Of a stretch of DNA of 46,784 nucleotides, positions 33,231 to 39,875 are shown in pieces. The DNA is from an uncultured Prevotella sp. Its GTDB lineage: Bacteria > Bacteroidota > Bacteroidia > Bacteroidales > Bacteroidaceae. A program made the translations under genes and the position numbers. The stretch spans positions 1 through 46,784 of the forward strand of contig URCI01000019.1 of the NCBI GenBank assembly GCA_900546345.1, in the 5' to 3' direction. A model generated the notes under the pieces. The model was not told the origin of the DNA. It did not search any database and saw only the letters and a list, made by a program, of their open reading frames with translations. Each line of letters opens with the position of its first letter. The stretch's first letter is position 1.

Positions 33231-33713
33231 ATGCACAGAGTACAAGGAAATCCAAACACGGCGCGCATCGAGTGCGTCAATCCCGTAAAAAACAAATGGC
33301 GCATAAGATGGGATTACCAGCAGCGCGAAGACGGTACCACAGACTTCATGGAGGCTGAGTTCCGCCACAAGCCGTCCGTCGATGAGGTGCGCGCGCTCGT
33401 CATTCAATGGTACAACGACGACACCGACCGACGAATCCTGTCCGGATTCGCGTTCGAGGGCTCCACAGTTTGGCTTTCTGCTGAAAACCAGCTCAACTAC
33501 AAGGCGGCATTCGACCTCGCTGTGCAGACAAACGGGGCTTCGCTGCCAGTCACCATTAAACTTGGCAACGATGACAAGCCCGTGTATCGGGTCTTCAGCC
33601 AACTTGAAGACTTTCGCACATTCTACACCGCAGCACTGACCTATATCCAACAGACCATTGCTGACGGATGGAAGCTCAAGGATGCTTTCAAGATGGAAGA
33701 TTACGCTGTTTGA
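33231..33713 (+). CDS. Phage hypothetical protein (160 aa)
   Basis: Starts MHRVQGNPNTARIECV and ends DGWKLKDAFKMEDYAV. The central LSGFAFEGSTVWLSAENQLNYKAAFDLA segment is similar in style to DUF4376-like proteins of phage tail regions, but I do not recognise it firmly. It is the last gene of the plus-strand structural block before the structured element at 33.74-33.88 kb. The preceding gap contains imperfect TTCTATAG repeats. Confidence 0.6.
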   Translation: MHRVQGNPNTARIECVNPVKNKWRIRWDYQQREDGTTDFMEAEFRHKPSVDEVRALVIQWYNDDTDRRILSGFAFEGSTVWLSAENQLNYKAAFDLAVQTNGASLPVTIKLGNDDKPVYRVFSQLEDFRTFYTAALTYIQQTIADGWKLKDAFKMEDYAV

Positions 33714-33738
33714 ACTTACGCCCGCGGGGGTGGGCGGT

Positions 33739-33884
33739 AAAAAAAAGCCCCCGGCCTGTTAATAGTCGTCTCACTTACTAATTAACACAAGTTACCATCT
33801 ACTGGCACAACCGGGGGCCATATACCCTCGTCGCCAGTAGATGGTTTTTTCTTGTGTGCGCCATGCGCTATTAATAAGTGAGAC
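33739..33884 (-). ncRNA. Candidate structured RNA gene, about 146 nt
   Basis: On the minus strand, the -7 element TACCTTTG (33889-33896) is followed by an RNA that would begin with GTCTCACTTA and end in CCGGGGGC plus eight T. Nested stems: P1 GTCTCACTTATTAAT/ATTAGTAAGTGAGAC (10 perfect pairs plus 5), a side hairpin GCGC-ATG-GCGC, P2 CACAAG/CTTGTG, and P3 CCATCTACTGGC/GCCAGTAGATGG with a 26-nt loop. The loop contains GCCCCCGG, which pairs with the 3' CCGGGGGC to make the terminator or a pseudoknot. Predicted 5' end and closing stem coincide. It is unlikely to be coding, though a 21-codon ORF starts at the side hairpin. Function unknown; the closed rod shape recalls 6S-like RNAs. Confidence 0.5.
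33795..33850 (+). terminator. Terminator of the plus-strand structural block
   Basis: CCATCTACTGGC (33795-33806) pairs with GCCAGTAGATGG (33833-33844) and is followed by TTTTTT. It would end transcripts coming from the terminase-MuF block. It shares its stem with the structured RNA on the other strand. Confidence 0.6.
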
Positions 33885-33888
33885 GGTG

Positions 33889-33896
33889 CAAAGGTA
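33889..33896 (-). promoter_or_regulatory. -7 element of the structured RNA gene
   Basis: TACCTTTG on the minus strand, followed by CACC, the commonest form of the Bacteroidetes -7 box. No clear -33 TTTG is present at the right distance. Confidence 0.5.
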
Positions 33897-33912
33897 CAAA
33901 TATTTTTTGGAT

Positions 33913-34206
33913 ATGACGGTAATAGAAGTGCTGAAATTTAACAGGGAATTGATTAAGAATTTACGCCGTGCGGGTATCCGGCTTGAAGATGCCGACTATG
34001 TGGAACTATACAATGACTATGCAAATATGCGTTCAAAAGGCGAGAAGGTATCCTATATCGTAGTGGTACTTGCTCAGCGTTATCATGTTTGCGAACGAAA
34101 AGTCTATGACCTCATCAAGAGGTTCCGGGCTGAGTGTGGGGGAAACGCTCATAGGGGGGGGGTAAGTAGTCTTGTACCGTTCTACTGCATGCCGCTTGCA
34201 GCATGA
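33913..34206 (+). CDS. Small HTH regulator, possibly a Mor/C-type late activator
   Basis: 97 residues from ATG 33913. The segment YNDYANMRSKGEKVSYIVVVLAQRYHVCERKVYDLIKRF (about 31-69) is a C-terminal helix-turn-helix like the end of Mu Mor and C activators, where a basic recognition helix follows a short turn. A run of nine G (34154-34162) near the end shifts the stop: with eight G the protein would end right after the run at residue 82. Placement between the two halves of the plus-strand block suits a regulator, possibly acting on the 27.4-kb late promoters. That target is inference. Confidence 0.55.
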   Translation: MTVIEVLKFNRELIKNLRRAGIRLEDADYVELYNDYANMRSKGEKVSYIVVVLAQRYHVCERKVYDLIKRFRAECGGNAHRGGVSSLVPFYCMPLAA

Positions 34207-34244
34207 ATGCCGTCTGCGCCTATGGCTTTACGTGCCTTGGTTCC

Positions 34245-34252
34245 TATCTTTG
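34245..34252 (+). promoter_or_regulatory. -7 element upstream of the modification genes
   Basis: TATCTTTG, 22 nt before the ATG of the thymidylate-synthase homologue. The -33 region is weak. It suggests that the modification genes have their own promoter. Confidence 0.4.
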
Positions 34253-34273
34253 CCGTGGTTTTAACACGACAAT

Positions 34274-34912
34274 ATGAACAAATACTATCAACTTCTGCAA
34301 AAGGTATTGGCCTGCGGCAGAACCCAAACCAACAAAAAAGGCACAATACGCTACCTGCTCAATGAGAAGCTCACGCTTTCCCCGGCTGACCTTCTGGACA
34401 TTTTCGAGGGACATCCCATCGCAAGGAAGAAACTGAAGAGCGAACTGCAGCTCTTCATGAAGGGCGAGCGCAATGTCAATAAATACCGTGAGGCCGGCAT
34501 CAGCTGGTGGGACTATTGCGGGCCGGTACTTGTCAACAGCTATCCGACGTATCTGGAGAAGCTGCCGCCTCTCATTTGCCAAATCAACCGCGAGAAACGT
34601 AGCTCGAAGAACTATGTGCTGTTCCTCGGTTCCACTGGAGTGGAGACCAACCAAGCCCCGTGCCTGAGTCTGGTGCAGTTCCAGATAGAGAAAGGCGAAT
34701 TGGTCCTGACGGCTTATCAACGTAGCAGCGATGCCAACCTTGGACTGCCAGCCGACCTCTACCATCTGTATCTCATGGCAAGGCAGATAGAACTGCCCCT
34801 TAAGTCCATAACGCTCAACATCGGTAATGTGCATATCTACGAGAACAACCTGGAGCGTACACGGCTCCTACTCGATGGAGACGATAACGTGAAATTCGAG
34901 TTGAACGTATGA
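34274..34912 (+). CDS. Thymidylate-synthase family protein with dCMP-type substrate residue (212 aa)
   Basis: It aligns along its length with ThyA: MNKYYQLLQKVLACG at the start, SELQLFMKGERNVNKY...GISWWD, APC at 128-130 (catalytic Cys130), AYQRSSD (R150, D153), GLPAD and GNVHIYENN (H187, Y189). The residue equivalent to the uracil-reading Asn177 of E. coli ThyA is Asp161, as in T4 dCMP hydroxymethylase, which points to dCMP rather than dUMP. The paired arginines that reach across the dimer are not conserved, and the C-terminal folate-closing tail of ThyA is missing. It overlaps the methylase gene by 4 nt. It probably makes a modified cytosine nucleotide for phage DNA; product chemistry is not known. 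Confidence 0.72.
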   Translation: MNKYYQLLQKVLACGRTQTNKKGTIRYLLNEKLTLSPADLLDIFEGHPIARKKLKSELQLFMKGERNVNKYREAGISWWDYCGPVLVNSYPTYLEKLPPLICQINREKRSSKNYVLFLGSTGVETNQAPCLSLVQFQIEKGELVLTAYQRSSDANLGLPADLYHLYLMARQIELPLKSITLNIGNVHIYENNLERTRLLLDGDDNVKFELNV

Positions 34913-35745
34913 GCAAGCTGTATCTTTCCGCACCGCTGCCATTCGTCGGCCAGAAGCGAATGTTCGCAAAGGAGTTTATCAAGGTTCTCCAGCAGTTCCC
35001 CGATGGCACTACGTTTGTTGACCTCTTCGGCGGCTCAGGGCTGCTATCTCATATTACAAAGCACTTCAAACCACATTCTAAGGTCGTTTATAATGACTTC
35101 GACAATTATCGTAGGCGCATAGACAACATACCCCGCACCAATCACCTTATTGCCGACATCAGGAAAATGGTGGGCGACAGCGTGCCAAGGCATAAGATAA
35201 TCCGTGACCCATTGCGTGAGATGATATTTGACCGTATCGAGGAGGAACTGGGCTGTGGCTTTGTCGACTTCATCACGCTGTCTTCCTCTCTCATGTTTTC
35301 CATGAAATACAAGACTAACATTGACGGATTGAGAAAAGAAGCCCTTTATAACAATATCCGAAAGAACGACTACCCAGTGTGCGACGACTATCTTCATGGT
35401 CTTGAAATCACTTCCTGTGATTACAAGGAACTCGTCAGTCAATACAAAGATTGCCCTGGAGTTGTTTTTCTCGTTGACCCGCCATACCTCTCCACCGATG
35501 TCTCCACTTACAACATGTTTTGGGGCATGACCGACTATCTCGATGTCATCAAGGTGCTTGAAGGGCATTCATTCGTATATTTCACCTCCAACAAATCGTC
35601 CATCCTTGAATTATGTGAATGGATGGGGCGCAATCCCGGCTTAGGAAATCCATTCAAGGGTGCTGAGCTGAGGGTGTTCAATCAGCACATGAACTACAGT
35701 TCCTCATATACCGACATGATGCTTTTCAAGAAGAATGCCGTCTGA
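34909..35745 (+). CDS. D12-class DNA adenine-N6 methyltransferase (Dam-like)
   Basis: 278 residues. It has the motif order of Dam/D12 enzymes: PFVGQKRMFAKEF at the N-terminus (AdoMet motif X), VDLFGGSGLLS (motif I, about 37-47), the target-recognition region in the middle and FLVDPPYLSTD (motif IV, DPPY near 190). It should methylate adenine in a short DNA site, probably protecting phage DNA against restriction. Translation is coupled to the upstream thymidylate-synthase homologue by a 4-nt overlap. A strong terminator follows. Confidence 0.9.
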   Translation: MSKLYLSAPLPFVGQKRMFAKEFIKVLQQFPDGTTFVDLFGGSGLLSHITKHFKPHSKVVYNDFDNYRRRIDNIPRTNHLIADIRKMVGDSVPRHKIIRDPLREMIFDRIEEELGCGFVDFITLSSSLMFSMKYKTNIDGLRKEALYNNIRKNDYPVCDDYLHGLEITSCDYKELVSQYKDCPGVVFLVDPPYLSTDVSTYNMFWGMTDYLDVIKVLEGHSFVYFTSNKSSILELCEWMGRNPGLGNPFKGAELRVFNQHMNYSSSYTDMMLFKKNAV

Positions 35746-35778
35746 GGCCTTTCTTTTGCCTCGTGGTGCCACAACAAA

Positions 35779-35806
35779 GCCCCGGCGGTAAATCATCCGC
35801 CGGGGC
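35779..35806. terminator. Bidirectional terminator between convergent blocks
   Basis: GCCCCGGCGG-TAAATCAT-CCGCCGGGGC with AAA before and TTCTTCT after. It separates the plus-strand methylase from the end of the minus-strand early operon. Confidence 0.7.
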
Positions 35807-35838
35807 TTCTTCTATCGCAGCTATAGCTTCTATATCCG

Positions 35839-36243
35839 CTATCCACCATAACGCAAATAACGCACGCTGTAAGTGTCGATGTTCTCCAATATATCTTCGT
35901 GGTTGTGGTTCGTCTCTGTGCGTAGAAGACGCAGATGGTCAAACCACTTGCCGCTCAGGCCGCAAGCACGCACGCTCACCTCGCTGCATAAGGCAAAAGC
36001 GGATTCATAGCCACCCTCGTTCCAGTTCGTTACAAGATGAAGGCGAACCTCTCCCGTGCCGCGAAGATGAAGACCGGATACGGGCTCCCAGCTGATGGCA
36101 CCGAATTCCACAAACAATGCCGGCATGGGCCACGTATCTTCCTGCTCCAAAAACTCTACGTTGTGGTTCCACAAGTCTATATGTTTCACTTCTGTATCAG
36201 CCATAGCGCTTTTGATGGCTTCAAACAATTCTTCTCTCATCAT
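35839..36243 (-). CDS. Putative tail terminator/completion protein (134 aa)
   Basis: Lies 2 nt after the gpG-like gene and is the last gene of the minus-strand early operon. The sequence (MMREELFEAIKSAM, WPMPALFVEFGAISWEPV, GTGEVRLHLVTNW, NIDTYSVRYLRYGG) has the alternating strand pattern and the closing ENIDxYxVRY phrase common in tail-terminator proteins. Family is not certain; pairing with the gpG-like gene supports a head-tail joining role. Confidence 0.55.
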   Translation of the reverse strand: MMREELFEAIKSAMADTEVKHIDLWNHNVEFLEQEDTWPMPALFVEFGAISWEPVSGLHLRGTGEVRLHLVTNWNEGGYESAFALCSEVSVRACGLSGKWFDHLRLLRTETNHNHEDILENIDTYSVRYLRYGG

Positions 36244-36245
36244 GA

Positions 36246-36806
36246 TTATTTCAGTTTTACGTCGTTGAAATATTCTCCTAAATTCTCTTCGATGATTTCC
36301 CTCACGGCCTGCTCCACTTCAGAAGAAGCACCTAAGAACTGCCGTTTGGGTATCTTGATGCTGCTGCCCTCCTTCATCAGAGCGAGGTATTTCCAGAAAG
36401 CGGCTTCTGTGCTCAGCTGAACCGTACGCTTGTCCTTCCTTGCCTCGCCGTTCTTCTTGTGGCCAAAGGAACCGGTGGCCTCGTAGTATTTGTGCCAGAA
36501 GTAGGCCTTCATCTTACGCGTAACCTTGATCTCGCCGCCCTCGTTATGGATGGCTGCGTAGGGCAGGTCGCTCGAAAACACTATGCTGTCCGACGTGCTC
36601 GTGCTCTTGATGCTCCGGCGAAGCTTGCCCGTATCTACAAGTATCGCACCGCCGGCACGGGTAGGGCTCTTCCTGCGTTGCCATTTCTCCGAAAAGAAGC
36701 CCTGGCGCTCGAAGTTCCTGTCAAACTCGTCGCCAAGCTCCACCTTGATGTCTTTCAATATGTTCCTGATGACCTGTTGAAGGCCTCGTTCCATGTCGCT
36801 TGCCAT
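36246..36806 (-). CDS. Virion morphogenesis protein, Mu gpG-like (Phage_tail_S)
   Basis: 186 residues. It carries the family core LVDTGKLRRSIKS (about 56-68), LPYAAIHNEGGEI (about 80-92) and PKRQFLGASSEVEQ near the C-terminus, typical of Phage_tail_S/gpG virion morphogenesis proteins. These help to complete tails or join them to heads. In Mu this gene lies next to gene F in the late region; here it is at the end of the early operon, tens of genes away from the tail block. Confidence 0.85.
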   Translation of the reverse strand: MASDMERGLQQVIRNILKDIKVELGDEFDRNFERQGFFSEKWQRRKSPTRAGGAILVDTGKLRRSIKSTSTSDSIVFSSDLPYAAIHNEGGEIKVTRKMKAYFWHKYYEATGSFGHKKNGEARKDKRTVQLSTEAAFWKYLALMKEGSSIKIPKRQFLGASSEVEQAVREIIEENLGEYFNDVKLK

Positions 36807-36822
36807 AATCTGTCCTTGCTAC

Positions 36823-36853
36823 GTCCTGTCCGGCGGCTTACAAGCCGTCGCTA
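36823..36853 (+). repeat. Dispersed junction hairpin, gpG copy
   Basis: GTCCTGTCCG then GGCGGCTT-ACA-AGCCGTC and CGCTA. The flanks match the hairpin at 40791-40821 but the stem sequence is different and still paired. Confidence 0.5.
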
Positions 36854-37090
36854 CTCAAAGTCCTCATCCTTGAACAGCAATAGCTGACGGCAATCGTCAG
36901 CTATCACGTTCTTGGTATCAGCGCTCGCGTTGAGTATGTTATAGAACGTGCGCTCGCTAATGGCATAGCGAGGATATACGTACCGACGCCATATATCGCG
37001 GTTCGATACGCCGCGCTTGGCCCATTGGTCGTATATCCGGTTAATCTCCTCCACACGTTTCTGATAACTTACTCCACGACGATTGTTCAT
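36851..37090 (-). CDS. Small HTH-like phage protein (79 aa)
   Basis: MNNRRGVSYQKRVEEINRIYDQWAK then NRDIWRRYVYPRYAISERTFYNILNAS, which reads like a helix-turn-helix in which ISERTFYNILN is the recognition part. It sits between the zinc-ribbon protein and the gpG-like gene in the early operon. Proteins of this type are frequent in Bacteroidetes Mu-like prophages, but the role is unknown. Confidence 0.6.
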   Translation of the reverse strand: MNNRRGVSYQKRVEEINRIYDQWAKRGVSNRDIWRRYVYPRYAISERTFYNILNASADTKNVIADDCRQLLLFKDEDFE

Positions 37091-37093
37091 CTG

Positions 37094-37282
37094 CTACTTT
37101 TCTTTATAAGGTTTGATGTCAAATTCCATCACGCCACTCACCTTCACCCTGCCGCTGCCCTCACACTGGGGACACACGCGAAGCAATGAGCGGCCGTGCT
37201 TGTCCTTGCCCGACACTGTGCCCGTGCCTTTGCACAGGCGGCACAGCGCCACTTTCTCGGGCCGTACCACCTTGCGCTTCAT
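37094..37282 (-). CDS. Small zinc-ribbon protein (62 aa)
   Basis: Two DnaJ-type zinc-binding knuckles, CRLCKGTGTVSG and CPQCEGSGRVKV, make up most of the protein. It overlaps the Gam gene by 4 nt and probably binds nucleic acid or protein. A second DnaJ-like zinc-knuckle protein is in the same operon at 38741-38971. Confidence 0.7.
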   Translation of the reverse strand: MKRKVVRPEKVALCRLCKGTGTVSGKDKHGRSLLRVCPQCEGSGRVKVSGVMEFDIKPYKEK

Positions 37283-37827
37283 GCCGTCTCCTCCTTCTTC
37301 GGTTCAACGTAGAAGGTCTCGTCCTGAACCACCTGGATGCCGCAGCGGGCCATCTCATGGCTCAGCTTCACCTTGTCTTCACCGTCCTTCACCTTCACTT
37401 CCATGTCACGGTCGGCAAGCAGCTTGTCCTTAGCCACCTCCTCGGTCTTCCGAACGTAGCTCGGAAGGAACTCCTTCACAAGCTGAAGGGCGCTCGCCCA
37501 GGTAAAACCTTTCAACGTCTTCAACTTCGGAGTGCCCGTGCGGAAGCCTATAACGCCGTGAGCCATATCCAGGCTCTTCTTCTTCGAGAACAACTCTGTC
37601 TGGTTCTCTGTCGCGAAGCTCTGCAACGTGTCGAAGGCCACCGTCTTGGCGGCGTCCAGCTCGGCCAGACGGCCGGCATACTTCTCGCGGATCTTAGCAC
37701 ACTGCAACTCGATGTCGGCCGTGATCTTCGCACTCTCGGCATCAGCCTTGGCATACTTGGCGAAGGCTTCGTCGGCGGCTTCGCGCGTCACGCCGGTAAT
37801 AATGATTTTCTTTACTCGTTTTGCCAT
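37279..37827 (-). CDS. gam: Host-nuclease inhibitor, Mu Gam family
   Basis: 182 residues, the usual Mu Gam size. It shows the long coiled coil (about 25-75, ADAESAKITADIELQCAKIREKYAGRLAEL), then the Gam core MAHGVIGFRTGTPKLKTLKGFTWASAL (about 87-114) and a KKEETA-type C-terminus. Gam binds double-strand DNA ends like Ku and shields transposing phage DNA from host exonucleases. It is in the early operon with the transposase genes as in Mu. Confidence 0.9.
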   Translation of the reverse strand: MAKRVKKIIITGVTREAADEAFAKYAKADAESAKITADIELQCAKIREKYAGRLAELDAAKTVAFDTLQSFATENQTELFSKKKSLDMAHGVIGFRTGTPKLKTLKGFTWASALQLVKEFLPSYVRKTEEVAKDKLLADRDMEVKVKDGEDKVKLSHEMARCGIQVVQDETFYVEPKKEETA

Positions 37828-37855
37828 TGTTCTGTTGTTTTTAATGGGTTGTTGT

Positions 37856-38329
37856 TTATGCCTCGGCGGTGTCTCCGCCTAAGGGTATGTATATCATGCT
37901 ATGCCCCGTCTTGGGCTGCGCTTGAGCTCTTGTTTTTAGACCGCCGTGCTTCTTGATCATCCTGAGCTTCACTTGTAATGTGTCAAGCGCTTCCGCGTCT
38001 AACTGCGCGAATCGCTTGCCCGACACGCGAGGATTTAGGCAAAAGTTGTCCACCGTCGGCCAGTCCGTCGTGTTCACACCAAGCTGCTGCATCAGACGCA
38101 AACACGCGCTACGCTTCTTTCTAAGCTGGGCTTGCAGCGCCTTCCTGCGTTCGTCATATCCAGTCACGCGCTCCATCTCGTCGCACATAATTCGGTACTC
38201 CTGCGCTGTAGTCTCATGAAGGTGGGTAGTCCTGCCGTGGGTGTACTGCTCCACGAGCGTCTCCTTGTCCGCGTAGGGCATCTGCTTCAGAAGAGCGTAA
38301 AAGCGTGCGTAGTTCCTCTCCGTTCCCAT
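37856..38329 (-). CDS. GemA-like early regulatory protein (157 aa)
   Basis: Starts MGTERNYARFYALLKQMPYADKETLVEQYTHGRT and continues with a basic central helix (RRKALQAQLRKKRSACLRLMQQLGV) and DTLQVKLRMIKKHG near the C-terminus. The RFYALLKQ...GRTxHL pattern, size, and place in the early operon next to Gam resemble Mu gp16/GemA (DUF1018), which modulates host and phage gene expression. Similarity is at the level of pattern only. The start overlaps the previous gene by 43 nt. Confidence 0.5.
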   Translation of the reverse strand: MGTERNYARFYALLKQMPYADKETLVEQYTHGRTTHLHETTAQEYRIMCDEMERVTGYDERRKALQAQLRKKRSACLRLMQQLGVNTTDWPTVDNFCLNPRVSGKRFAQLDAEALDTLQVKLRMIKKHGGLKTRAQAQPKTGHSMIYIPLGGDTAEA

Positions 38330-38586
38330 AGCTTCTCCTCCTTCCAGTCTTTATAGTTCTCACGGGCAGCCTGAACGGCTGTCGGCAGGTCGCCCGAAAT
38401 ATCACTGATGCCTAACAAGGGCACGCCGCTCACGCTCAGATATAGAGCACCGTTAAACTCCATAACGTTCACCTCTCTGCGCGCGGCCTCGTCAAGCTCT
38501 GCCTGGCGCGCGGCCTCCAAGCGCGCGGCACGCTCCTCGTGCCACACCTGAAGCCGCTTCTTCAAATTCTCCAAGATGTTACTCAT
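38287..38586 (-). CDS. Early-operon hypothetical protein (99 aa)
   Basis: An amphipathic N-terminus rich in Ala/Glu/Arg (LKKRLQVWHEERAARLEAARQAELDEAARR) is followed by a short beta-like part (VMEFNGALYLSVSGVPLLGI) and a helix. I do not recognise the family. It overlaps the start of the GemA-like gene and follows the 39-aa membrane peptide. Confidence 0.6.
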   Translation of the reverse strand: MSNILENLKKRLQVWHEERAARLEAARQAELDEAARREVNVMEFNGALYLSVSGVPLLGISDISGDLPTAVQAARENYKDWKEEKLWERRGTTHAFTLF

Positions 38587-38624
38587 AATCTTAATAGTTT
38601 ATTGTTTTTATTGAATTTATAGAC

Positions 38625-38744
38625 TCATTCTCCTAAATCTATCTTTTTGTTCATGAAGAATGAAGCCAGCCCAAAAATCAGCTCAAATGCGACGAATAAG
38701 CTTAACGCCACAATCATCTTTGCAAATTCCAATACGGCTCTCAT
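38625..38744 (-). CDS. 39-aa membrane peptide
   Basis: MRAVLEFAKMIVALSLFVAF then ELIFGLASFFMNKKIDLGE: one hydrophobic helix with a short basic tail. Its ATG overlaps the stop of the zinc-knuckle gene by 4 nt and is preceded by GGAAGGAGGTGAGCG, a good ribosome-binding site. Too short for ordinary gene finders but well placed in the operon. Confidence 0.6.
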   Translation of the reverse strand: MRAVLEFAKMIVALSLFVAFELIFGLASFFMNKKIDLGE

Positions 38745-38971
38745 CGCTCACCTCCTTCCGCCTTCCAGTCTATCCTAACCTCGGCTTCCACCGTCTTCCG
38801 GCCCTTGCAAATCGGGCACGGCTCCTTCACGCTCTCGCCAATCTCATCGTGGCCCCAAAACCATCCGTTGCCCTGGCAGTAGCCGCAGCGCAGGCCGTGT
38901 AGCACCAACCGCTCATGGGTGACCCGACCGTGAGGCGCACGCACCGTTATCATCCTGCTTTCCTCGCTCAT
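38741..38971 (-). CDS. Small zinc-knuckle protein (76 aa)
   Basis: It has CGYCQGNGWFWGHD and CPICKGRKTVEAEV, a DnaJ-like pair of CxxCxG knuckles separated by an acidic loop. It overlaps both neighbours by 4 nt, so the three small genes are translationally coupled. Second protein of this kind in the operon; function unknown. Confidence 0.68.
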   Translation of the reverse strand: MSEESRMITVRAPHGRVTHERLVLHGLRCGYCQGNGWFWGHDEIGESVKEPCPICKGRKTVEAEVRIDWKAEGGER

Positions 38972-39141
38972 TCCTCACCTCCTTCCACGTCGTCAATCAT
39001 ATACTCAAGCTTCAGGGCTTCATGCCCCAAGTCCTGTAATCGCTCCGCTATAGCGGTAAGGATCTGCCATTGGTCCGTATATCCGAACCCTGACACTTGT
39101 TTCTTGGCCTCGGCCACAATCTTCTCAACTACTTCGTCCAT
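38968..39141 (-). CDS. 57-aa acidic early protein
   Basis: MDEVVEKIVAEAKKQVSGFG then YTDQWQILTAIAERLQDLG and a Glu-rich end. It is short, helical and acidic and ends in a 4-nt overlap with the zinc-knuckle gene, with a GGAAGGAGGTGAGGA ribosome-binding stretch near the junction. Not recognised. Confidence 0.6.
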   Translation of the reverse strand: MDEVVEKIVAEAKKQVSGFGYTDQWQILTAIAERLQDLGHEALKLEYMIDDVEGGEE

Positions 39142-39215
39142 ATACGTTTTCGTTTATTAGTTAATATTTCCGTTTCCGTCCTGTGCCGCACCTTTCAAGG
39201 CGTGGTCGCTCGATG

Positions 39216-39244
39216 GGTTCTGTAAGCCGCTGCTCAGCAGCGGC
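39216..39244 (+). repeat. Dispersed junction hairpin, ATPase copy
   Basis: GGTTCTGTAA then GCCGCTGC-TCA-GCAGCGGC, after another hairpin with a GTCCTGT flank at 39180-39208. It lies in the 110-bp gap between the ATPase gene and the 57-aa gene. Confidence 0.55.
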
Positions 39245-39251
39245 CACCCCG

Positions 39252-39875
39252 CTATATCTGATTGCTGCTCTTCAAGATTCCTTCCTCCCACACGGTGAAG
39301 TAGCTGCCCGCCTCGCCGATGCTCCGGCCCTGGCAGTAGGCCTTATACCCCACGACCCTTACCTTCATGTCGCAGATGTATTTCAGTCGCACCGCGCCGC
39401 CGCCCAACGGCTGGCTCTTCTTCTCCTGGCTGATCCAGATGAAGCAGCGTTTCGGGAAGGTCTCCATCAGCCGCACTGCTTCGGGATAGTCCCACGGAGC
39501 TACCTGAAAGGAGTCGATGATGACAAACTTCGCGCTCTTCGGCTTCTTCAGCCGGGCAACCAGTTCGTCCCACGTGTCGCCCACCGCTACGCGGAACCTC
39601 CCCTGCACCTCGTCCATGTGGAGATAGCCCAGACGCCGCTGGAAGCTCTGGTTCACGCCCTCCTCGTAGCTCATGTACAGAACCCGGCCGTAGTTGCAAA
39701 GTTCCTTGGCCAGCTGCATCACAAACGAGCTCTTGCCGCTCGCGCTCGCACCGCTGATGAACCAGCGAGCGTTGTCTGCGGGATAGCCGAACGGAAGGCT
39801 CCATTTCTCACCCCAAGGCAGAGTCACCCATTTCTTCGACTCGATGTCCCGCACGCTGTATGCACGCTTGCTCAT
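39252..39875 (-). CDS. RecA-fold ATPase of the early operon (207 aa)
   Basis: The P-loop GASASGKSS is at residues 42-50, and a Walker-B-like KFVIIDSF follows near 118. The fold resembles KaiC/DnaB-type single-domain ATPases. It overlaps the MuB-like gene by 4 nt. Mu has only one ATPase (MuB) in the transposition operon; a second one directly coupled to MuB suggests a role in replication or target handling, but this is inference. Confidence 0.75.
   Translation of the reverse strand: MSKRAYSVRDIESKKWVTLPWGEKWSLPFGYPADNARWFISGASASGKSSFVMQLAKELCNYGRVLYMSYEEGVNQSFQRRLGYLHMDEVQGRFRVAVGDTWDELVARLKKPKSAKFVIIDSFQVAPWDYPEAVRLMETFPKRCFIWISQEKKSQPLGGGAVRLKYICDMKVRVVGYKAYCQGRSIGEAGSYFTVWEEGILKSSNQI

Noticed and set aside
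33739..33884. Miniature inverted-repeat transposon instead of an RNA gene
   Set aside because: No target duplication is seen at the arms, and the promoter and terminator line up with the stem ends; it cannot be fully excluded.
33841..33912. Upstream start for the HTH regulator (121 codons)
   Set aside because: It would begin inside the structured element and its stem; the ATG at 33913 gives the conserved part only.
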